DNA from: Litoditis marina
Lineage: Eukaryota; Nematoda; Chromadorea; Rhabditida; Rhabditidae
Direction of reading: 5' to 3'
Length of the DNA: 64,000 nt
NCBI GenBank assembly: GCA_964036275.1
Contig: OZ038439.1
Location: 5,537,912 to 5,601,911 of the forward strand
Part shown: piece after piece, positions 36,944 to 46,700 of the stretch
Layout: each line of letters opens with the position of its first letter
Numbering within the stretch: the first letter of the stretch is position 1
Position numbers and translations under genes: made by a program
Notes under the pieces: model-generated
Told to the model about the DNA's origin: nothing
Seen by the model: the letters and a program-made list of their open reading frames with translations, nothing else
Database searches by the model: none

Positions 36944-38770
36944 GGACTCATTTTTGTGAAATAGTGTGTAGCTCGAGGGTTGGTTGGCTGTGCGTTCTGA
37001 GGGTTGTATAAGTTGTAGCACGAATTGGTGACCCTTTTCAAAACTATTCTTAAGCTAGAAGTCGCTTCTCAAAGTCGAAAATCGAAATAGGCAAAGCAGC
37101 TTTTTTACATACTTATTCACTCTGCATATAGTACCTCCAATATTGCCAGATTGTGATTTTTCTTGTTTTCATTCAGAAACAATGTTTGAGATTGATCTGC
37201 TGTTGTTCAATTTAGCCATGCTAGTTTCGAATTGCAAGTTTGTTGTGTTTGTAATCAGGTAAGACGTTGCTCATTAAGTCGGTTCTGTGTATCCTTATTG
37301 TCTCTGTAGTTTGTACTTTGGTATAGGGCCGGTATTCATTCCGATCTCCCTTAGTCCCAGTGTTATTTTCCTCATTCCCTCACTATTTTAGTCAGGTTTA
37401 GATTGTATTGTGGTTGATGATTATTCATTGATTCTTACTGAGACCTTTCCTTAATGTGGGTAATTTTTATACTATAATGCTTGTATTCACATGTTGTCTA
37501 ATCTGTTCAGTATTGTCTTTTATTATCATAAACATTGCTGCATACTGCATTTATACTCTTGTTGTTTTATGATTTTGCCGCTCGGTCGGATAATTGTCGC
37601 TTTTGTTGATGATAGGGAAAATGGACAAATTTGATTTCTAGAACCACGATCGATTGGGTAATGGGTAATCATAATCACTAATCAGTACTTTTAGCTGTTT
37701 ATGTCGTTGTAAATATTGTTTCACGTAACTTAAATTCGGAGGGGCTACTATTTCCAACAGTTTTTTAATGTTTAGTTCTTCTATTTTGGCTAATGTCGAG
37801 TACTCTCTTCGGTAGATAATTGCTGGATCTCATTAAGCATGCGTATACTCTTTTCATTTTGACATGAACTCCTATAGTATACTTTCAAAATATGCATTTA
37901 TTAATCCGCAGCGCATTAGTGAAATCAAATCGTTCGAGCTACAGAATGTTAAAGTATATGCTTCGATATACAGTAAAGGAGTGCACGTTTGAGCGATAAG
38001 AATCGTGCGCAGCGCGGAGCGCTGCGCAGATTAGTTTTTGTTCAAAGGTCTGCAGACATTACAAAACAGATTATTACAATTTTCTTCAAAGTACGTCGAC
38101 CATTTTCTTAGATTTTTGCATGAATCACTGAAGGGCAACACGTCTACAAGATACCAAGTTCACTTTCCATGTAGTTATTTATTGAGAGGAGTTAGAGGGC
38201 CCAACGTCTCGCAAAAATGGCTTCCGTGCGGGGCGGCGGCGCCGGCGACAAAAGTGTCCGCCTCCTCAAATCTCGGCATAGTTTCGCACAAAATTAACTT
38301 ATTCCCAAAATTTTTACATTATTGAAAAGATTTAAAAAAGTTGAGATATACGTATTTTCCAGGTTTGTCTGAAATTTGAATATTACGTGTGAGAGAGCCG
38401 AAAATGGTCTCGCAAAAAATCATGGATAGACCGGTTTCGTGAAAATAAAAATGAAAGAAGAGTTTAACGTGTAGTAGGAATCATTTTTCCAATGGAGATC
38501 TCATGACAGGCGGGTACAGCTTGGTTTTCATTCCTATTCACATGTCTGAATGGCGGATTGGATAAAAGCTCTATTTACGCACGGCGAACGGAGGTTCGAT
38601 TCCTGCCTGGAGCACAAAATTTGCTATCACTTGAACGAGTTTACAACTACACAAAACGTTCTGAACTACGACGCGTTTTAACATAAAATTCCTTGTTTAG
38701 ATTGTTGTTCAAAAATATCATTTTTATCAAAAATGACCGTTACTTCGTAACCATAGAAAAAGAGTTCAAT
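36944..38770. other. long spacer between NAA40 and the DNAJC4-like gene
   Basis: No gene recognised. Visible structure: a GC-rich perfect palindrome (TGCGCAGCGC, 3-nt spacer, inverse) at 38006-38028; a GC-rich patch at 38190-38280 with a tiny ORF starting MASVRGGGAGDKS; and a tRNA-like plus-strand sequence at 38540-38614 with box B GGTTCGATTCC. This is the largest gap in the gene array and could mark a break in co-transcription. Confidence 0.45.
38540..38614 (+). repeat. tRNA-like sequence (probable pseudogene)
   Basis: Contains TGGCGGATTGG (box-A-like) and GAGGTTCGATTCC (box B) at tRNA spacing, and TGCCTGGAGCA at the 3' side. The 5' acceptor strand does not complement the 3' end, so a functional tRNA is unlikely. 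Confidence 0.4.
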
Positions 38771-39095
38771 TAGTATAAAAAACGAGTGTATAGAAAATAA
38801 AGATTAGTTTTGGATAAACATGTATAAGAAATATAAAAGAAGTCCAATAAAAATATTTTGAGGAAAATGTTAATCTCGCTTCTCTTGAAAACAACGGAGT
38901 ATAAGCTAGATTATTGTGAGTCGCAGTCAGAAGTTTTCTTTCGGTAGCAAAAAACTCGGTATCCTTTTTTTGAATTCTCAAACCGAGCGAGATTAGACTT
39001 TTCCTCAAAATATTTTTATTGGACTTCTTTTATATTTCTTGTACATGTTTATCCAAAACTAATCTTTACTTTCTATACACTCGTTTTTTATACTA
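38771..39095. repeat. foldback element with 107-bp arms
   Basis: Two inverted arms (38771-38878 and 38988-39095) differ at only a few positions and are separated by about 110 bp. The ends are TAGTATAAAAAACGAGTGTA and its complement. It has no coding capacity and lies 69 nt upstream of the DNAJC4-like start codon. Confidence 0.85.
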
Positions 39096-39163
39096 ATTAT
39101 ATAAATGTTGCCTAAAACATATACTTTTCTTCTTTTAACGTTCCTTGTTCAGAGGTCACTCGC

Positions 39164-42100
39164 ATGTGGTCCGTTTGTCGGTTTTTGGACGTACCTTCCA
39201 CCAGCAAATGCATCCAAGTGTTTCGATGCGCTTCCTATCTACCCAGGTTCGTTTTTCGGCCAATTACACATGCAACCAGGTTGCATGCAACCAAAATGCA
39301 ACCTGGTTGCATGTGTTAAGAAAATCTGGTTGCTTTCAAGATGCAACCGGGTTGCTTTTGGTTGCTTTCCAAATGCAACCAAAAGCAACCAACTTGCAGT
39401 AAAAACAGGAAATTGTCCAAAAATTGAGTGTTTGGTTGCATCTGGAAAGCAACCAAATTTTCTTAACACATGCAACCCGGTTGCATTTTGGTTGCATGCA
39501 ACCTGGTTGCATGTGTAAACCGCCTCGTTTTTTGTAATATATTAATAGATAGTTGTGAAAAGTTTCTACTTTTACGTATACGAAAGTAAATTCGATAGAC
39601 AGAACACAGAACAGAAACCTTCCTGGTTGGAGTGGACATATAACAAACTTGTTAGTTACCAGTCGTAAATTTGTTTCTTATTCGTCCGAAATCATTACTT
39701 TTTTTTGTCCGATAACCACCACTTGACGAAAATATTCAAAATCCAAGTGTTTTGATTGATTTATTGACATACACGCATGTGATTTACAATAGAAGAATGA
39801 AAACTATTGACAGTAGATTCACCTTTATTGAACATCAAGCTGAGAGTCATAAAAGATTTCCAAATTCCGGGATGCAAATATAACTGGTTTCCTATTGTGC
39901 TTCCGTTTCCAGGAAAACCAACTATTATGGTGTTCTCGGAGTCAAGTCGACCGCTACAATGGAGGAAATTAAAACTGCGTTTGTCGCCAAGTCGAATGAG
40001 GTAACATTGGTTTTGTGTGAATTTCGTAATTCATTTGGGTTACTTATCACAAAAATGACTTGATGGGAACTCGTATAGAGATAATCATCGTGCAAATCCG
40101 AAGGAAAACGAGAAATTTATTGGCTCTTTTGACTTTTTCTGGATGAAAGTACGTTCATAATGTTACAATAGTTTTATTATTTTAAGGTTCCCGGATGAAG
40201 TATTTGCATCGTGTTGGTTCGGCTCGAAAACTATTCTGTGATGTACCAACCGAATTGGTTTTAGAAGTACCGCCAAAATGGAAATTATCTTCCAACTTTT
40301 GCCTTTGCCCTTTTGCCTCATTATGTATTCGGCTTTACGATTGCCAAAATAGGAATGTAATGCTTTACTCTGGCCGAATACTTTGAAAACCAAGTGCCGT
40401 ATAGAATTTAGAGTACGAGACGTTCAGTGCAAATTAATGTTTACCTTTTCAGCTGCACCCGGATGGTAGATCAAATAAACCGTCGGATGAGAGGGTTGGT
40501 TGGAGTACGCAGAGTGACACGGAGAAGTTCATGCTTGTCAAGGAGGTATTTATTTGGTTAATACATCAGTAAGGTCCGACTATTCGATAGAAAAGAGTCC
40601 GTTAGATTTAAACTAGTGAAAATTAATGGTTTTGCATAAAAAATTCCACATTTTCTCGTTTTTGGCACTGAAGTAGACCGTTTTTCCATTTGTTCTGGCT
40701 ATTCGGCACAACGTCACTGGGGTATGATTTGGTCGTATGCTCTACCTGATTAGGATTATTTGGCATTACCTCCTTGTCACTGGTGGATCGCACACTTTTA
40801 GCATGAACATACACCAGTAAAGTTGTCCGAATAGGCAGAAAAATGCGGAAAACGGACTATTTTTTCAGCCGAAAAGAAGAAAATAGGTCTTTTTTTGATG
40901 AAAAAACAAAACTGTTCGCATGTTAACATCTGAAAACGGACTACTTTTCGTCACTAGTCGGACCCTTCTGGTGTCTGAGCATGAATGTTTGATTGTTCCC
41001 GAATTCACCATACCATCTGTCAGGAGTTGGATGATTAGGTCGAATATGTCAAACGAATAGAAGGCTGCATAGTTTTACTCGTACTCTGGATAAATGCCAG
41101 GAATGGTTAAAATAATGGGCTTTCACTCTACCTAATGGGGCTTTTCTGATCCTAGTGATGAAATTTGATAAATTTTATTGAAAGTGGTCAAATTTTATTG
41201 GGAACAGTCATACTTACTGGTGTGGGCTTGTGTGCTCCGAGTTTATCGAGAGTCTACTAGTTTGTCTTTTAATATTTCAGTTCAATAAACTCTCCGACCT
41301 TTCCAGGCCTACGACTGTCTACGTAAACCGGAGAAAAGAAAGGCCTATGATGACAAAATTCTGTCTACAGGCGGCGGTGGATATCTCATGGAGGTCCCGT
41401 TTATTTCCAGCCGCTTCAGTGCCTTTCATATGTCTCAAACCTATATTAAACAAATTGAAACCTCACTCTATATTTTATTTTCATCAACAGGAGCCAACTT
41501 TGTAGTCAGGTTGAACGATAGTGTAGGTCCTTAACTACGATTATAGGGTTGATGTTGGGAAGGGATGCTCTAGTGTTACATCGTTACTATTCTGCTGTTT
41601 CGTAGTTTGATTCCGTTTCAGGTATAGTTGATAATCTTGCTGTGTTTCTAGTTTATAGTCCAGAATGTCAGATATGATCATCCTGTATGTGATTCCAGAG
41701 CTTAGTAGTCTAGCGATGTATTTGTTTTTAGACAGTTGTTGAGTATCGAGTTTGCTATTTGCAGGCGAAATCCCCGAAGTTCAAGGAGCCGTCCATCATT
41801 GAATTGAATCGAACGAGAAACTCGTCTTATATGGGTCCCGGACGGAACACCGCATCCAGTAACGGGCATTTTAGGTGGGGTGTACGGTAGCTATAGATTA
41901 TGCTGTCAGGGAATAAGGGTAGTCATTCCTTTGAGAGAAATAATGGTAGTATTTACTTTGGAGGAGACGGAAATACGTCTAGGGATCAAGGCTTTTGAAA
42001 TAAGTGTATCTTACATTCACAAATTCGCATTTTGGTACAGTATACTTCACCCATCTTTCGGAGATTCTGGCATGAACCTCCAAACAGTATCTCACATTCC

Positions 42101-42770
42101 AGAAATCCTGAACGGGAATACTTGGAGGAGAAGCGAAAGAATCGAGGATTTGTCTACATCGCCGTCTTTTTTGGAATCTGCATCTTCGGGAATTTAACTT
42201 ATGTCATGTGAGTTATACTTGTTTTAATCAGGAAACTGGTAGTCCGAGTTTTGCAGAATTTTCCGAGAACTCTGTCTTCAATCTATAACTTGTTAGTTGT
42301 TATGGTCTCAGTATTAGGAACGGCCAATGATCAATGTTGAAGCTGAATATTCAAGTATAAGATAGTAATTGAATTATAGTTAAATCTTGAAGGTATCATT
42401 GGCTCGGAAAGAAAATAAGGATAGAATGAGTGATTCGAATGACTATTCATGAATTTACGTTGTATCTAGTAGACAATTATTAAAAAGGTGAAAAATGCCA
42501 CATACGCAAGTAACCTGATCCCACTGCAAAGCTAGATGGAGACTGGTAACCATTCTGACCAACCATATTGGCTGGACTGGTAATCGGTTATCAATGTGTT
42601 AGCTACTTCGGTAACCGGAAAAATGGGAGACTCTATTAATAATTATAATCATATAATAATAATTATCACAGGGAGATATATATGCTTCGTCTCTTAAATA
42701 CTAAATTTTGTCATTCAGGATGATGCATCGAGGTCGTCCTTCTGTGTTGGAACGGAGGAAACAGTTATAG
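39164..42770 (+). CDS. DNAJC4-like membrane J-domain protein
   Basis: J-domain co-chaperone that would stimulate an Hsp70 (family knowledge). Exons: 39164-39246, 39913-40000, 40453-40545, 41307-41393, 41765-41874, 42103-42207, 42719-42770; 205 aa. Seen: a basic, Cys-containing N-terminus that could be a mitochondrial presequence, a J-domain from TNYYGVLGV through helix II to the catalytic HPD (in ELHPDGRSN, about residue 58) and AYDCLRKPEKRKAYDD, then a linker and one membrane helix (GFVYIAVFFGICIFG) near the C-terminus, with a short basic tail RRKQL. Architecture and length match DNAJC4. The start is chosen at 39164, 11 nt after an acceptor, because an alternative ATG at 39105 is out of phase with exon 2. 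Introns carry families E and A. Confidence 0.85.
39258..39522. repeat. family E hairpin element, inverted relative to 18343
   Basis: Ends GGCCAATTACACATGC and GCATGTGTAAACCGCC; ATGCAACC/GGTTGCAT core. It begins 11 nt after the exon 1 donor of the DNAJC4-like gene. Confidence 0.85.
40562..40726. repeat. family A MITE (degenerate)
   Basis: Copy with ends ATACATCAG and CACTGGGGTATG, beginning 16 nt after the exon 3 donor. Only about 80 bp separate it from the next copy. Confidence 0.7.
40808..40976. repeat. family A MITE
   Basis: Better-preserved copy in the opposite orientation to 40562-40726, in the same intron. The pair forms a large compound inverted repeat. Confidence 0.8.
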
Positions 42771-43651
42771 TTATCGATTGAATCAGTCAATGACTCTTTA
42801 GGCAGTTTTTTGCTTTAATTAGGAAAGTGTTTGAATGCAATGTTATTTTTCCGGGATAGGATCTGAGAAAGAAGTCTACTACATTTGTGACTTTGACTCT
42901 TGACATGGGTTAATGGTGAACTAATCTACTTATGGGGTAAACTTCTTTTTACTTTACACACTCTTAGCGGTTACCCAGTAGCTAGCTGTCGTTAGTTAGT
43001 TTGGAAGCTTACGCAATTGAGGTTTTTAGGTAGGAATGTATACGTTTTGTGTATTGCAGTTTTAGGTTGGAGTCAAGTTTGATTCTCTTGTGATTAATAA
43101 TTACTTGTTCAACTAGTTCATTGTTGTTTTATATATTTTCTCGACACCAGTTTTTATGGAGCCGCTGAAACTTGTTTGTGATATTTTTGTAAGGTAGGAT
43201 AGAGATTATAGATGTTGTGTTAAATAGTCTGGTTTAATGGTTTTCAAAGGAAGTTTCAGATATGAATAAATTGTTTTTTTTTCTAATATTTGTGATCCCG
43301 CTTTATCAAAGTAGTTTCCTGCTGCTATTTTACCTTCATTCATTGTTGTTACGGTTTTGATACCCGTTTGGTAATACAGTATGTTCCACCCATAGTGTAC
43401 ACAGCCAAAATCAGTTTTCGAAGTTCCAGCCTTTTTGTCTTGTAACATTTCTGAAAATTTTCTAATTGTCGCTGCCAGTAGTGCCAGTTCTCTACCGTTA
43501 TTTTTATATACTACACGTTGAAGTTAGAAACTCTTTCCTAAAACTCAAAAATATCTTTATCTTACTGAAGTGGAGAACAGATAATAATGTGATATTTGAA
43601 CCTCATTGGTTCTATTGAGTTCTAACTTTATATTGGCCTTTTTTCATTCAG
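42771..43651. promoter_or_regulatory. spacer between the two J-protein genes
   Basis: About 880 nt non-coding DNA with no repeat end recognised. It ends with a T-rich acceptor (CATTCAG, AG 43650-43651), 50 nt upstream of the next start codon. Confidence 0.4.
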
Positions 43652-43701
43652 CTGTGAGCAGTGAATGAAGCCCCGCCCCCTCATCGATTGAATTCCCAAT
43701 T

Positions 43702-46700
43702 ATGCTCCGCCCATCGACCTCTCTGGGGAGGATACTGTATGGATATAGAAGACACGTCAGATGGCTGACTTCAGCCGGACCGGGGTACGTTTACTGTTAT
43801 ATTTCTAGTCATTCCCACGTGGAATTCTACAGTATGCTTTTAAAACGTCCAACATGGTACATTTCCCGAAAGCTAAAATACTTTGGAAGCCTTGCGGTGT
43901 CCTATAGCAGATTATAAATTGGCCAATTCTACAACTAACCGGGTTTTTTGGTAACCTATTTTTGAGACTACCTTGGTAGGTAACCTGAAAGTAACCTGAG
44001 ACTAAAATTCGGTTACCGTTCAAACTAACGGTAAAAACCACATTTTGCCTTAGGAAAACAGGTAACCGGTTTTTCATTTTAGGTTACCAACCGGTTACCT
44101 ACTGAGGCAACCTCGAAAATAGGTTACCAAAAAAGGGTTAGGTTACCTAAAAACCCGGTTATATATAGAATTCATCTTGTAAATTGTTTCTGAGGGTGAT
44201 ATTTTCATTTGAAAACAATGATTAGTGAGTTGATCTGGAAACTGCAGGAGTCCACGTAGACAGGGAACGAACTATGTATTAAGTATTAAGGTAGTATAAG
44301 AAGATGAGATCGGGAAAAACGAACCAATCGAACGATTCCCAGATTTGCTGTAGGGTTTGTTTGAATTAGTAGTTTTCATACATGTACCGGTACTATAGGC
44401 TAATCCAGTGTTTTAAATCAGTGTTGCCCATCCCACAATATAGAAAGAATTGAAAACGAGAAACAATGTTTAGCTAGGCGCTGGCAGTGAGGCTCAACAA
44501 ACGTTCAAAGCTAATACCAGGTATAGTGTGCACTATCTTCACTTTTCAAAGTAAGAACAACATTCAAGTTGGTCATTTGACTTTTGACCATTGTTTTAGC
44601 AGTTCTTCCGATTTCTATTCCCTGTTGGGTGTTCGAAAAGACGCGACTCAACGGGAAATCAAGGCAGCCTACTATCAACTCTCGAAAAGGGTAGGTCGTT
44701 ATTCTGAATTAAGGTACTGTAACTGTTAGTTTTGGTGTATGTTATGTCAGCAAATGTGTTTTTTGCATTTCTGTTCTTCACTGGCATTGATGAATGGGTC
44801 AGTAACAGATCTGAACACCTGTACATGGTTAAATCACTCGTTTTTCTTCAAAATCGGGATTCAGAACTGGTTTCAAACAAATGTCACCTGTACTGCATTT
44901 GCTCCAAGTTATATTATGATTTTCAATGATTTTAGTTTGCTATGTTTTAGTACCACCCGGATGTGGCTGGTTCGAATCCCAGCGCAGCCGGGAAGTTCAT
45001 TCAAATCAGCGAAGCCTACGAATGTCTGCGGGATCCCGATCGGTACGTTAACATACACCAGCAAGGTTTTCCGAATAGTCAGAAAAGTTCGAAAAACGGA
45101 CTACTTTTCAGCCGAAAAGATGAAAATCGGTCTACTTTTGAGAAAAAATCCTAAATTTTCACGTGTTTACATCTAAAAACGGATTACTTTTTGTCGCTTA
45201 GTCGGACCTTTATGGGGTGTGTACGTTAATCTCTTTTTGAGGGCTAAAGTCGAAGCGTTTCACAGACTGAACATCGAAATTATCGTCAAAATAATCATAG
45301 AGTCATCGAAATTCATTCCAATTAGCTTACTTGGATGAGTGAGCTTACAGAGTACGGCTGTTAGTTAGAGAGTTTGTGGTGAAGATGGTACTTTGGTAGG
45401 GGGAACTTCTTCCCGAACCGACTCTTCCCGAACCAAAATCGAACCGATTCTCCACGAACCAGGTGGTTTGTACAAAACCGTAATCAAATTCAGGCTGACA
45501 AAGATGGAACCGAGCCAATTCCACTAAGAAATGCTGAATTTGGTCGGCTACGTAACGTTTGTTAGGGTTTGGTTGGGTTACTTGTCGGTTTATAACTTGT
45601 AACCAAGTGGTTCGGTTTTTTTACCGAACCAACGGGTTCGGGAAGAATCGGTTCGATTTTGGTTCGGGAAGAAATTTGCCCTTAGGTAGATTCCGCCGAT
45701 CTTCTCTGCCAGTTCAGCACACCAGTAAGCTCTGACCATTCTTCAAGCGGACAACTTTCTTGGAGTAGGCTAACCCTATACGCCTATTGAATATCGGCCT
45801 ATTGAATATAAGAAAGAGAGGGAGAAAGAAAGAGGGAGAGAGAGAGAGTGAGAGCATACACCGCCAAGGGTCTCATATATTATTTTTCAGTCCGCGACCC
45901 CCCCTGGGACACTGTGAGAGGGAGAGGGGGAGAGAGAGAGAAAAAGAAAAAAAGTAAAATTGAGGAGGAGAGGAAAAGGATTCCTATTCCTCTCTACTGA
46001 ATATCGGCCCGAATAGCATACGTGATGAGCTCACAATGTACGGTTCCCTTAGATGTAAACGTTTCAGGGAATGTAATTTTAAATTCATTTCCATCACGGC
46101 ATTCGATTTTCTTATTTCCAGCCGCCGAGCCTATGATAACCAGTCGACTGGTGGGGGTGGAAGGTACCCGGGAGACCCTTTTCGGGTCAGTTTCTAGTTG
46201 GAAGAGAAATCGATATCTGATTGTGAGGGGGCGGGGCTTAGTTTTTATTCGAGTTTACTTTGTATGATATAGATTTCGATTTCTCTGAGAAGTCATGGGT
46301 TACTGTGTTAATTCTTATCTTAATGATATCAAATATTTCATATTTATTCCGCTCACGTCGCTTCGTTACGAGGCGGTGTTCATCATACATATCAACAATG
46401 ATCAAATAACGCAGTGTAAAAAATAGCGTATTGGTTAACTTTAAAATCGCACCGTTTTGGCTCGATGATTGTGTAATAATAACATTAATAGTTATGAAAA
46501 TACCAATAATAATTCTCATGTTTGTTGTTTAGTACTACGAGGAGCGCACTCGCCACTCGAACCCCTTCCACAGCAGACAGTACACACAGGCCGAGTATCA
46601 GAGGGTCGGTCACAGATTATATGATACATGTCTATTTAAGGATTGTTTTTTGATGTCGGTTTCATACACACAATACACACAATACACACAGGTTAGAAGC

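Noticed and set aside
38540..38614. Functional tRNA gene
   Set aside because: Boxes A and B are present but the acceptor stem does not pair.
39105..39518. 137-codon ORF starting with a signal-peptide-like MLPKTYTFLLLTFLV
   Set aside because: Its frame does not join the J-domain exon at 39913 and its second half is the GGTTGCAT hairpin element; ATG 39164 joins in phase.
43702..43917. Longer first exon of the second J gene ending at the strong donor 43795
   Set aside because: It ends in phase 0 whereas the J-domain exon needs two carried bases; no bridging exon of suitable length was found, so it is kept only as a caveat.
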